In this document: piece by piece, positions 36,750-45,164 of the stretch
How positions within the stretch are numbered: position 1 is the first letter of the stretch
Layout of the letters: each line of letters begins with the position of its first letter
NCBI GenBank assembly: GCA_003132445.1
Contig: PKXU01000201.1
Coordinates: 62,001 to 126,000, forward strand
Source of the DNA: Acidobacteriaceae bacterium
Lineage (GTDB): Bacteria; Acidobacteriota; Terriglobia; Terriglobales; Acidobacteriaceae
Reading direction: 5' to 3'
Length of the DNA: 64,000 nt
The notes under the pieces: model-generated
What the model was told of the DNA's origin: nothing
Seen by the model: only the letters and a program-made list of their open reading frames with translations
Databases searched by the model: none
Translations under genes and position numbers: made by a program

Positions 36750-37082
36750 ATGTGCGAGCTCTCCCCCATCAGATCTCTTCGATCGATCCAAGAAACCGCT
36801 CTCAGATCAGGTTTTGCCCAAGAATCGCCAGAGCACCGCATCCAAATCGTTCAAATCGAATCTAAGTCCTTACTTTGGAAGATTTTAGAAGCAAGTCATT
36901 GCGAATCAATATTTTACGTGGATCCAATCATATCCATTTCAAAGAACCCGTTAAGAATGAGTATTTTACGAGAAACGGACAAAAAAATGTCGATCCCCGC
37001 TTCCCCGGTGCGCCATAAAGCGCCGCTGGCCGAGGGACCTCCATTCCGGCCGCTTTCTTTGGATCGATTGATAAGTATTTGA
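36750..37082 (+). CDS. Doubtful ORF in AT-rich stretch
   Basis: 110 aa, not recognised. Starts right after the 16-bp palindrome. The N-terminal half (SLRSIQETALRSGFAQESPE, HRIQIVQIESKSLLWKILEA) could be a folded domain; the C-terminal 40 aa look like non-coding sequence. The whole interval 36556-37244 is visibly more AT-rich than its neighbours and contains no other candidate gene. Confidence 0.25.
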   Translation: MCELSPIRSLRSIQETALRSGFAQESPEHRIQIVQIESKSLLWKILEASHCESIFYVDPIISISKNPLRMSILRETDKKMSIPASPVRHKAPLAEGPPFRPLSLDRLISI

Positions 37083-37244
37083 ATCTAATACAGTTGATTA
37101 ATGCTTTCCGCTTGGGCGATTTCCAAAGAAGTAACACTTTGGTAATCAATCAATGAGCCAAATGTAACATGCGGTTAACGGAATTCGTTTATTATCGATG
37201 TTGTAGGAAGTAGGAAAGAAAAAGAACAGGACGAGGAATACCCA

Positions 37245-37520
37245 GTGGACTTCGAAACACGCAGAAAAAAGCAACAAGCCTTGATGGTGCAGTTAGTGGA
37301 GCGAAAGGTGCGTTCTCGCGCCAAGCAGCTCTACGAAACTCGCGGCCAGGAGGAAGGCCAAGCCCTACAGGACTGGTTTCAGGCAGAGTCAGAAGTGCTT
37401 GGAAACAGTATTCTTGCGCCGTTGTACCGGAGGCTTAAGACAGGTACTACCGCGTCTGAACAGAAAAGATCCTCCGAGAATTTCAGCAACCAGGATTCCG
37501 CCGCGTGCGAGACCGCCTAG
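37245..37520 (+). CDS. DUF2934 protein
   Basis: 91 aa, GTG start at 37245 with ACGAGGA upstream. The core KVRSRAKQLYETRGQEEGQA followed by LQDWFQAESEVL is the DUF2934 helical signature. The basic N-terminus (DFETRRKKQQ) and Ser-rich tail are variable. Function unknown. Confidence 0.7.
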   Translation: MDFETRRKKQQALMVQLVERKVRSRAKQLYETRGQEEGQALQDWFQAESEVLGNSILAPLYRRLKTGTTASEQKRSSENFSNQDSAACETA

Positions 37521-37569
37521 CCTCGCCTAAGACTTCGGAAGCTCCCCTTCTAGACGTTCCTCAAAACTT

Positions 37570-38763
37570 TCATTTTCGAGCGGTAGCCTTGGTGCCTTTG
37601 CGCACGCTTCCGCCTTTTTTGACCTTGTTCAATCGCTCGATCACGGCTGCGACGATGATCGGCAGCCCAACAGTCGCGTCCACGAAGACTTCGCCAAATT
37701 TCCCGCCTTCCGAGGGTGGGACGAACTTGCCCCACGAAATCGCCTCGCTATAGGGACTGCCAGATAACCCTCCCCAGTAAACGGGCTCGGGGCAAATTCT
37801 CAGTCCATAGTGATATCGCTTCAGCGGCAGATTTTCGCCCAGGCGGCGATGCCTGAGTTCGATGAACGGCCCAAACTGTTGTGACCAGTTGCGGGGCACG
37901 CCGCCGCCGATTGTGAAAATTCCCAGCTTCTTCTGGCGCAGCAGAGTTGCCGCAAAATGCTCCAGATCTTCGAAGGGATCGAAGCGGATTTTGTGTCTTC
38001 CCGTAGACTCCCGCAGCCGATTGTTGAGCGCGGTGTCGAGACCGAGTTCAGAGTCGCTGAACGCCGGCACAAACACCGGCACGCCCTGTTCATACGCCGA
38101 CTTCAAAATTCCGCGCTGGCCCTGATTGCGCTTCGCCAAGTACTCACCGATGGCATGGTTCAGTTTGTAGGAGCACATTACCTCGTTGTGGTCCCAAGCC
38201 TCCAGCACGGCCGACATCACTTCCTCGACGTCGTCCAGGTTTTGTTCCGGCTCAAGCGTGTCGTAAACGCGGTTGTAACCCTGCTCGTAAAGCTCTTCAT
38301 CGGAAACCTCAGGATTGGCTCTAAAGTGCGCCCGTCCCGTGGCCTCGACTAATCCGTGGGCCATGAGCGCGCCGGTAGAAACAATCGCATTCACAATGCC
38401 GCGATCAATCAACTCGGTGACGATCAATCCTTGCTTAGCGACAGTCATCGCGCCGGCCAGGGTCATCACGATGAAGGCGTCTTGGTCGAGGGCCATCGCT
38501 TCGAGCACATCGGCCGCCTCCCCGAGCTGGCGTCCAGTGAATGCGGTTTTCGACATCGCCCGCACCAGATCGTCAATCGACCGTACTTTAGTGAGGTCCA
38601 GCGGCTCAAGCGGAATCAAACGGTCTTCAATCGGATTGTGCAGCTGACGGTCTTTGCCCTCGCCGCCGGCGCCGTGACCCGGATTCGAATGCGGCTTCGA
38701 ATTGCCATGATTGTTGTGTTTCAACGCAGGCCTCCAAGCGGACTGCAATCTCACCCGACTCAC
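37570..38763 (-). CDS. Deoxyhypusine-synthase-like protein (candidate homospermidine/spermidine-forming enzyme)
   Basis: 397 aa. Matches the deoxyhypusine synthase fold throughout: MTLAGAMTVAKQGLIVTELI, NAIVSTGALMAHGLVE, LNHAIGEYLAKR, VFVPAFSDSELGLD, GIFTIGGGVPRNWSQQ, and the end SEAISWGKFVPPSEGG-K with the catalytic lysine of SWGK, plus VFVDATVGLPIIVAAVIERL. Bacteria lack eIF5A, so a role in modifying that protein is excluded; bacterial homologues are thought to make homospermidine or related triamines. The context of arginine decarboxylase and agmatine enzymes supports this. Basic C-terminal tail. The N-terminal 40 aa are His/Asn-rich and the start may be later. Confidence 0.85.
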   Translation of the reverse strand: MSRVRLQSAWRPALKHNNHGNSKPHSNPGHGAGGEGKDRQLHNPIEDRLIPLEPLDLTKVRSIDDLVRAMSKTAFTGRQLGEAADVLEAMALDQDAFIVMTLAGAMTVAKQGLIVTELIDRGIVNAIVSTGALMAHGLVEATGRAHFRANPEVSDEELYEQGYNRVYDTLEPEQNLDDVEEVMSAVLEAWDHNEVMCSYKLNHAIGEYLAKRNQGQRGILKSAYEQGVPVFVPAFSDSELGLDTALNNRLRESTGRHKIRFDPFEDLEHFAATLLRQKKLGIFTIGGGVPRNWSQQFGPFIELRHRRLGENLPLKRYHYGLRICPEPVYWGGLSGSPYSEAISWGKFVPPSEGGKFGEVFVDATVGLPIIVAAVIERLNKVKKGGSVRKGTKATARK

Positions 38764-38830
38764 TACTCTACAGCAACTAGAGGATGGCAGCCACGCTGCT
38801 GGAACACCTCATGTGCGACGGCCGCCTTAG

Positions 38831-38856
38831 CCTGCCCTGAGCGAAGTCGAAGGAGC
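38831..38856. repeat. Dispersed repeat CCTGCCCTGAGCGAAGTCGA
   Basis: Same element (reverse complement) as in 34381-34409. Lies between the divergent deoxyhypusine-synthase-like and HEAT-repeat genes. Confidence 0.65.
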
Positions 38857-38943
38857 TGTCCGGTCGAGCGAAGCTCGGCAAGCCTGATGCGCCGGAATCA
38901 CCGTCGCACTGCTACTCCGCGATTCCTACGCTACACTGCCAGC

Positions 38944-39918
38944 GTGCCCGGCAAGCGCAACTTCGAAGATCAACTCGCGGCGCTGGACGCGCTTCGCCAA
39001 CTGCCGGAGAAAACTCGTGTCGAGCCCGTGCGCAAGGCGCTGGCGCATCGCAATAATTTCATGGTCGCGAAAGCCGCGGATCTTGTTCGCGATTCCCGCA
39101 TGGCACAGCTCATTCCCGAACTACTGACCGCGTTCGACCGCTTCTTCGACAATTCAGTGAAGACCGATCCGCAATGCTGGGCCAAGAACGCGATCAGCCG
39201 TGCGCTCGTCGCGCTGGATTACCAGGAGCCGGAAATCTATCTTCGCGGGATGCGGCACATCCAGATGGAACCAGTCTGGGGAGGCCAGTCTGACACTGCC
39301 GGAACGCTGCGCGCCACTTGTGCGCTGGCGCTGGTGCAATGTCGCAGCCTTACCGACACGGATTTGCTCGAACATCTCATCGAACTCCTGAATGATAAGG
39401 AAAAGTTCGTTCGTGCGGAAGCAGTGCGAGCCATCGAGCAGGTCGGCACTCCAGCTGCGTCGCTTCTGCTGCGCCTGAGAGCCGTGATCGGCGGCGACGA
39501 ACCCGAAGTGCTGGGAGGATGCTACAGCGGAATCCTGCGCCTTGAAGGCGTAAGCGCAATCCCCTGGATCGGACGTTTTCTGGCCCCGGCGCACGACGCA
39601 GCTGCGGAAGTGGCGCTCGCGATTGCCAGCACGCATTCTCCCGAGGGTTTCGCTGCGCTGCGAGAATCTTACGTCAAGACTAACGACCCGTGGTGGCGTT
39701 CCGTTCTGCTTTCTGCGATCGCACTCACTCGCCAAGACGCTGCTATGGAATTCTTGTTCGAACTAGTTCGCACCGAATCGCTCGATGCCGAAGCCGCGAT
39801 TGAAGCCATTCTCCGATCTGTCCCAGAGGAGAAAATGGTCAAGGACCTGCAAGAACTGGTCGCGGGAAATCCGCGATTAGCGCGCGTGATCGCCGCAAAC
39901 CAAACGGACTCCAAATAA
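38944..39918 (+). CDS. HEAT-repeat protein
   Basis: 324 aa of paired alpha-helical repeats: ALDALRQLPEKTRVEPVRKA, NNFMVAKAADLVRDSRMAQL, FVRAEAVRAIEQVGTPAASL, AAAEVALAIASTHSPEGFAA. No catalytic domain; probably a protein-protein scaffold. GTG 38944 (VPGKRNFEDQL) is chosen; the frame is open upstream to 38356 but that overlaps the opposite-strand synthase gene. Ends before a bidirectional terminator. Confidence 0.75.
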   Translation: MPGKRNFEDQLAALDALRQLPEKTRVEPVRKALAHRNNFMVAKAADLVRDSRMAQLIPELLTAFDRFFDNSVKTDPQCWAKNAISRALVALDYQEPEIYLRGMRHIQMEPVWGGQSDTAGTLRATCALALVQCRSLTDTDLLEHLIELLNDKEKFVRAEAVRAIEQVGTPAASLLLRLRAVIGGDEPEVLGGCYSGILRLEGVSAIPWIGRFLAPAHDAAAEVALAIASTHSPEGFAALRESYVKTNDPWWRSVLLSAIALTRQDAAMEFLFELVRTESLDAEAAIEAILRSVPEEKMVKDLQELVAGNPRLARVIAANQTDSK

Positions 39919-39964
39919 CTAGAGCGAGTGTTTGGGTAAAAGTTGCTTCCAGCTGTCTGGCAAG

Positions 39965-39997
39965 AAAAAAGCCCGGACCGCAAAGGCCCGGGCTTTT
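39965..39997. terminator. Bidirectional rho-independent terminator
   Basis: AAAAAAGCCCGG-A-CC, loop GCAAA, GG-C-CCGGGCTTTT: A-tract on one side and T-tract on the other, between the convergent HEAT-repeat and protease genes. Confidence 0.9.
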
Positions 39998-40042
39998 CCT
40001 CGTTGACTGCCGAGTTATTGCCGACTCCTGCTCAGCCGGCGG

Positions 40043-42313
40043 TTAACGTGCCACCGTCAAGGTGATGGGCACGCTGTTGCTGAGTGATCCGGAAGTTCCG
40101 ATCAGCTCAATCGTGGTGGTTCCAGTCGGCGCCCGGCGGGTAGCGCTGAACGTGATGGTAACGGTCTTTGAGCCGTTTGCCGGTGGAGTAACCGGGTTGG
40201 CCGAAGCCGTTGCCGATACGCCACTGGGAAATTCATTTGCGCTCAACTCGACCGCAGAATTGAATCCGCCTTCACTGGTGATGGTGAGTGTGGTCGACGC
40301 GCTACCGCCCTCGTCGATGGTTAAGGAAGCAGGCGAGAGCTTCAGGGTGAAGTTCTTCGTCGTCGTGGTACTCGTCACCGTCAAAGATACCGTAGTGGTT
40401 TCGACGATGCTGCCTGACGTTCCGGTCACCTTGATGCTATAGGTACCGGCGGCCGTGGTTGAGGCCACGGTCAAGGTCAGTGTGGAAGATCCAGCTCCGG
40501 TAATCGAAGTTGGACTGAAGCTTACGGTCACGCCCGTCGGCTGCCCACTGGCAGACAGCGAGATCGACGAGTCGAAGCCGTCGGTCACGGTACTGGTAAT
40601 GGTAGAGGTTCCCGATTTTCCCTGCGCCACCGAAACAGAAGTAGGCGAAGCCGAAAGGCTGAAGCCCGGAGTCGACGACGAACTTCCGGCCAGTGCGTTG
40701 ATCAGGCCAGAGCCGTTCGGACTGCCCCAACCGGTCGCCAGGTCGTATCCGGTGGTTGCCGAATAACCGTTGCTGCCGCTGGTGACGTCGTGGAAATCCG
40801 AGTCATAGTTCGAGCTCTCGCCAATCGAATACAAAGTCGGATTGATGAAGCCCACGGTCTTATTGCCGTTCGCGACTGCCTGCTGATTAACCAGGGCCAG
40901 GTAGCCGGCCCACATCGGCGCAGCGAAGCTGGTGCCTCCGTATTCGTTGGCGGTGCAAGTGGTTTGGTCGGCACAAACGTAGAAGGTGAAGTTCGCATTG
41001 GCCGAAACGTCTGGGCCGTTGCGATAAGTTTTGGAACACGAGGAGCAACTGCTGGCTGCGCTCGTCTGCCAGGAAGGAATCGCATACTTGTCGGGCGAGA
41101 TGCCGCCGCCGCCATCGACCCACGCGGTTTCGGAACTCCACGGACCGGCAGCGCTGCTCGTGGTCAGGTCCGTACCGCCGACCGAGGTGACATAAACATC
41201 ATCGGCAGGATAAATCTCCGAAGACGTACCCCACTTGCCGCTGTCACCGGCCGCTTGAAACAGATTCTGCCCCTGCGCCGCGAACTCTTCGAAGTAAGGA
41301 TTGTCGGTGCTGGGGTCCGCTGGACTCCACGTCCAGGACGAGCTCAATTGCGCATTCAGGGGACTGGCCGTAGCCATGGCGTTGAAGATAGCTGCGTCGG
41401 TCGATCCTACGTACATTACCAGGCTCGACAGGCCGGGAGCCATGCCGATCGCTTGAGTCATATCGAGGGTCTGCTCGGTATCGTCACAACCGCTGCTCTC
41501 GAGGCAACTCGTGCTGGTCCCGTCGGTGGACTTAAGAGTGACCGGGACATTGTTGGTCTGATGCACGTTCGTGAAGTAAGTATTCAGATCGGCCAAATCG
41601 GTTCCGTCGAATTCAAGCAGCCCCAACGACTGACCGCTCCCGGTGAGACTTCCACCGTAATACGCCGCGCGCATGTCGCTGCCCAAAAACGAGGCCGATG
41701 GGCCGGAGCCAGTAGTGGCGCTCGGTTTCGCCGACTGTTCCCGATGCATCGCGGGATGCGGGATCGAATAATTGTCCAAGCCGGAGATGTGCCATAGCTG
41801 AACCGAAAGGCTAGGAGTCGGCTCGCGGTCGGGAGCGTAGAAAGTGCGATTTTCAGTGGGATGCTGATAGACGCCCAGCGTCAGATGGAACGCTTGCTCG
41901 ATCGCAGCGACCGAACCGGTAACGTCGACATTGAGGCGATTCGGAGAAGTTCCGACCACCTTAAGACCGTTCGCTTCGGCAAAATGAATTACAGAGTTAT
42001 AGTCTTCCTGCGTGGGACCAAACTCTGCCGTGAACTGTTCCACGGTAAGGAACTGTCGATAGGACGGGCTGGAAGGGTCGTACAGTTTTTGTAGCAGGTC
42101 ATCGAGCGCGGGCTGGTTGCGCAGCGGCAGGGCCAGCACCAAGCGCATGGATTGCGTTGCGGGCAGTCGACCAACTGATTTCGCTTGTCCGTTAGCTGTC
42201 ACTTCACGCACGTGGCGTGTCGATAAGGGCAAGGACTCGGCTTGGCAAACCATACTCACGATCGACATAAGCGCCACGATCGTGAGCAAAGAAGTGCTTA
42301 ACTTTCGAATCAT
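40043..42313 (-). CDS. Secreted S53 peptidase (sedolisin/kumamolisin) with C-terminal Ig-like repeats
   Basis: 756 aa. Signal peptide (MIRKLSTSLLTIVALMSIVS, then MVCQA), a pro-kumamolisin activation domain (about 25-195, LLQKLYDPSSPSYRQFLTVE and NVDVTGSVAAIEQAF), the catalytic domain with Glu280 and Asp284 in DTEQTLDMTQAIGMAPG and Ser462 in GGTSFAAPMWAG, a calcium site near the end (GYDLATGWGSPNG), then three Ig-like beta repeats (SASPTSVSVAQGKSGTSTIT, LSPASLTIDEGGSASTTLTI). Acid-active secreted protease. ATG 42313 follows AAGGAGAAG. Confidence 0.92.
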   Translation of the reverse strand: MIRKLSTSLLTIVALMSIVSMVCQAESLPLSTRHVREVTANGQAKSVGRLPATQSMRLVLALPLRNQPALDDLLQKLYDPSSPSYRQFLTVEQFTAEFGPTQEDYNSVIHFAEANGLKVVGTSPNRLNVDVTGSVAAIEQAFHLTLGVYQHPTENRTFYAPDREPTPSLSVQLWHISGLDNYSIPHPAMHREQSAKPSATTGSGPSASFLGSDMRAAYYGGSLTGSGQSLGLLEFDGTDLADLNTYFTNVHQTNNVPVTLKSTDGTSTSCLESSGCDDTEQTLDMTQAIGMAPGLSSLVMYVGSTDAAIFNAMATASPLNAQLSSSWTWSPADPSTDNPYFEEFAAQGQNLFQAAGDSGKWGTSSEIYPADDVYVTSVGGTDLTTSSAAGPWSSETAWVDGGGGISPDKYAIPSWQTSAASSCSSCSKTYRNGPDVSANANFTFYVCADQTTCTANEYGGTSFAAPMWAGYLALVNQQAVANGNKTVGFINPTLYSIGESSNYDSDFHDVTSGSNGYSATTGYDLATGWGSPNGSGLINALAGSSSSTPGFSLSASPTSVSVAQGKSGTSTITSTVTDGFDSSISLSASGQPTGVTVSFSPTSITGAGSSTLTLTVASTTAAGTYSIKVTGTSGSIVETTTVSLTVTSTTTTKNFTLKLSPASLTIDEGGSASTTLTITSEGGFNSAVELSANEFPSGVSATASANPVTPPANGSKTVTITFSATRRAPTGTTTIELIGTSGSLSNSVPITLTVAR

Positions 42314-42724
42314 AACTTCTCCTTGTTTGGGTATCATCAACCTGCGTTTGTGTGTCGACCTGGCTGTCAGGCCAGAACTTCCCTGGTGTTTGACTTCAAG
42401 TGGCGTCGATTTCCCATCTGCTTGGGCTGGAGAAACGATCGTGTCTTGAGCGTTCCCAGTCGCGATCCGCAAGCAGTCGTGCCGAAATTGCCAGACATTC
42501 TACTTCACTCTTGCAAATAATCACGCGAATAAGTTGTCAATTCTGTTTTCCGAACAAGGCTGAAATGCCTGCTTGAAGGCACTCCTGGAATTCAAGCCGC
42601 GGGTTTAAAGCCCAATCCAAGTCAGCGACTTCAATGTTTCAGGTGCGAGGTCCGAGGTCTGAAGGATGATGCCGAGAGTGCGACCTGTGCCTGGATGCTA
42701 TATTGTTCGCGGAGGTGGGAACGC

Positions 42725-43627
42725 GTGCCCCCGGAAAAATTTCGCGTGGCCCTGGTGCAGATGTCCTGCGGCCCGGAGCCACAACAGAATCTGGAGAAAG
42801 CCTTAAGCCGGACCGCGGATGCTGCCGGACGCGGAGCGAAGGTGGTTTGCCTGCCCGAGCTTTTTCAGACACAGTATTTTTGTCAGCGTGAAGATCATTC
42901 ATTGTTCGACTTGGCTGAACCGATTCCCGGCCCGACCAGTGAAAAACTCTCCGCTGCGGCACGCAGCAACGGGGTCGTCCTGATCGCGTCTTTGTTTGAA
43001 AAGCGCGCGGCCGGCGTTTACCACAACACTGCAGCCATCTTCGATAGCGACGGTTCGCTGCGCGGCCTCTACCGCAAGATGCACATTCCCGACGATCCGC
43101 TCTACTACGAAAAGTTTTACTTCACGCCCGGCGATCTCGGATTTCGCGCGCTCGACACCAGCGCCGGCCGGCTGGGCACGCTCGTCTGCTGGGATCAGTG
43201 GTTTCCGGAGGGTGCGCGTCTCACGGCCCTGCAGGGCGCTCATGTGTTGTTCTACCCCACCGCGATTGGATGGCATCCTGCGGAGAAGGCTGAGTTCGGC
43301 GAGGCCCAGCACGACGCCTGGCGCACCATCCAACGGGCCCACGCCATTGCCAACGGAATTTATGTAGCGGTTGTAAACCGCGTGGGTTTCGAAACCGGCA
43401 ACGTTCGCGGCAATTCCGCTTCCGGACAAGGACTGGAATTCTGGGGCGCATCTTTTTTCTGCGATCCTTTCGGGCGAGTGCTGGCAGAGGCTTCGCATGA
43501 TCGCGAGGAAATTCTTGTGGGCGACGTTGATTTGAAGGCACTGGAAGACATCCGCCGCAACTGGCCTTTCCTGCGCGACCGCAGGATTGACGCGTATGCC
43601 CCAATCAGCAACCGGCTGATCGATTGA
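42725..43627 (+). CDS. aguB: N-carbamoylputrescine amidase
   Basis: 300 aa nitrilase-superfamily enzyme hydrolysing N-carbamoylputrescine to putrescine, CO2 and ammonia. The catalytic triad is visible: Glu45 in VCLPELFQTQYF, Lys in GLYRKMHIPDDP, Cys in LVCWDQWFPEGARL. FYPTAIGWHPAEK and VVNRVGFE match the AguB subgroup. GTG 42725 is preferred: GGAGG (42711-42715) sits 9 bases ahead; the upstream ATG (42695) is unsupported. Followed by a short membrane ORF and agmatine deiminase, making a two-step operon. Confidence 0.93.
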   Translation: MPPEKFRVALVQMSCGPEPQQNLEKALSRTADAAGRGAKVVCLPELFQTQYFCQREDHSLFDLAEPIPGPTSEKLSAAARSNGVVLIASLFEKRAAGVYHNTAAIFDSDGSLRGLYRKMHIPDDPLYYEKFYFTPGDLGFRALDTSAGRLGTLVCWDQWFPEGARLTALQGAHVLFYPTAIGWHPAEKAEFGEAQHDAWRTIQRAHAIANGIYVAVVNRVGFETGNVRGNSASGQGLEFWGASFFCDPFGRVLAEASHDREEILVGDVDLKALEDIRRNWPFLRDRRIDAYAPISNRLID

Positions 43628-43637
43628 AGCCAAGCAA

Positions 43638-43808
43638 ATGAGACGGACACGCACACTCAGGGGGTTCAGGCTATGGGCGAGCGTCGTACTCCTTGGCTAT
43701 ACGTTGCTTTTCGGCGCGTTCTCCCTGGCAAAGCTTTCTTCCGCCCGAAGTTCGCGCTGGGATGTCTCGTGGTCTGCTGTGGCGTGGGTGGCGGGGGGGC
43801 AGCTTTAG
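43638..43808 (+). CDS. Short putative membrane ORF between aguB and aguA
   Basis: 56 codons from ATG 43638 to TAG 43808: a basic start (MRRTRTLRGFR), one hydrophobic segment (LWASVVLLGYTLLFGAFSLA) and a Trp-rich tail. It exactly fills the space between the two agmatine-pathway genes. No strong ribosome site; could be chance. Confidence 0.35.
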   Translation: MRRTRTLRGFRLWASVVLLGYTLLFGAFSLAKLSSARSSRWDVSWSAVAWVAGGQL

Positions 43809-45050
43809 TTGTTTCACCTAGCACCTTCTTGGATCCTCGCACCAAGCCTTAGATCGAAGCTACTAAGACCAAGACGACCCTCTGTGTATAGAAACTCCCG
43901 AACTCCGAATCGTTTGGTCCAAGGGGCAAATCATCCGGCCGCCCTGGGTTACCGCATGCCGGCCGAGTGGGAGCCGCACTCCGCGACCTGGCTGGCGTGG
44001 CCTCACTACCATGCAGACTGGCCGGGGAAGTTCGAACCGATTCCCTGGGTCTACGCCGAAATCATCCGCAATCTGGCGAAGCATGAGCGTGTCGAACTAA
44101 TCGTCAATGGCGCGGTTGCTGCCAGAGAAGCGCGCAAAATACTGAAGCTCGCCGATGCTCTGTCTCCCAACATTCGCTTTCACCGCTGGCCTACCAACCG
44201 CGTCTGGCTGCGCGACTCTGGTTGCATTTTGCTCGTGCCAAAGGCGGGCTTCGCCCGGGCGGACAGCCGGGGGCGGTTGTCCCCACATGAATCCAAGAGA
44301 GTCGGGGCTGAAACTCCTGAGAGACATCCTCTTGCCCTCAAGTTTCGCTTTAACGCCTGGGCAAAGTATTCGAACTGGCGGCAAGATGAAAAAATCGGCA
44401 GCCTGATGGCGAAGGCTGCGCATGCCAAGGAAATTCGCCCAGCATCCATGGGCGCGCGCATCGTTCTGGAAGGCGGTTCCATCGACGTCAACGGAGCGGG
44501 AACGATTCTCACCACGGAAGAATGTTTGCTGAGCAAGGTTCAAGAGCGCAATCCGCACATGGCGCGCGTCCACTATGAAAAGGCCTTTGCCGATTATCTG
44601 GGCGCGCCCCACACCATCTGGCTGGGCCGCGGCATCGTCGGCGATGACACCCACGGCCACGTGGACGACCTGACTCGCTTCGTCTCACGCGATACCGTCA
44701 TCACCATGGTCGAGCCCGACTCGAAAGACGTGAACCACGCGCCCCTGCGAGCCAACTTGCGCCGCCTGCAAGCCGCCCGCGATCAGAATGGAAAACAACT
44801 GACTGTCGTCGAACTGCCTTTGCCTCAGCCGGTGGTCTTCGAGGGTCGCCGCCTTCCCGCCAGCTACGCTAACTTTTATATCGCGAACGGAATCGTGCTC
44901 GCGCCCGTCTTCAACAGACCCAACGACCGCATCGCTCTCAATACCCTTGCTCAACTATTCCCTGCCCGCGAGATCGTACCCATCTACTCCGGAGATTTCA
45001 TCTGGGGGCTGGGCGCGATGCATTGCATGACGCAACAACAGCCGGCGTAA
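43809..45050 (+). CDS. aguA: Agmatine deiminase with repeat-derived insertion
   Basis: Peptidylarginine-deiminase-family enzyme hydrolysing agmatine to N-carbamoylputrescine. Landmarks: GYRMPAEWEPHSATWLAWPH, NRVWLRDSGCI, MGARIVLEGGSIDVNG, GDDTHGHVDDLTRFV, and catalytic Cys406 in LGAMHCMTQQQ. An in-frame stretch of about 31 residues (encoded 44243-44335, AGFARADSRGRLSPHESKR and on) is inserted between the RDSG strand and KFRFNAWAKYSNW, where the family is normally contiguous; its DNA matches the palindromic repeat at 12380-12447. The start is uncertain: the first 45 residues from 43809 look non-native, and a start just before ALGYRMPAEWEP is likelier. Confidence 0.9.
   Translation: MFHLAPSWILAPSLRSKLLRPRRPSVYRNSRTPNRLVQGANHPAALGYRMPAEWEPHSATWLAWPHYHADWPGKFEPIPWVYAEIIRNLAKHERVELIVNGAVAAREARKILKLADALSPNIRFHRWPTNRVWLRDSGCILLVPKAGFARADSRGRLSPHESKRVGAETPERHPLALKFRFNAWAKYSNWRQDEKIGSLMAKAAHAKEIRPASMGARIVLEGGSIDVNGAGTILTTEECLLSKVQERNPHMARVHYEKAFADYLGAPHTIWLGRGIVGDDTHGHVDDLTRFVSRDTVITMVEPDSKDVNHAPLRANLRRLQAARDQNGKQLTVVELPLPQPVVFEGRRLPASYANFYIANGIVLAPVFNRPNDRIALNTLAQLFPAREIVPIYSGDFIWGLGAMHCMTQQQPA
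44243..44335 (+). repeat. Dispersed palindromic repeat, copy 2, inserted in frame in aguA
   Basis: About 93 bp (divisible by 3) with stem GGACAGCCG (44261-44269) / CGGTTGTCC (44274-44282). Shares with the reverse strand of 12380-12447 the blocks CGGACAGCCG, GTCCCCACA and AGTCGGGG; both would encode DSRGRLSP in one frame. Confidence 0.75.
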
Positions 45051-45112
45051 TCTATCGCTCGGGGAGCGGGTGGCAGAACATAATCTGCGCGATGCATGGC
45101 GCAGGATCGAAA

Positions 45113-45142
45113 ATAAAAAAGCGGGCTCGTCTTGAGCCCGCT
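45113..45142 (-). terminator. Rho-independent terminator of the Asn-Pro repeat gene
   Basis: Minus strand: AGCGGGCTC-AAGAC-GAGCCCGCT (45142-45120) followed by TTTTTTATTT. It also lies after the convergent aguA. Confidence 0.9.
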
Positions 45143-45164
45143 CAGTAAAAAGAAGAATCTCCGA

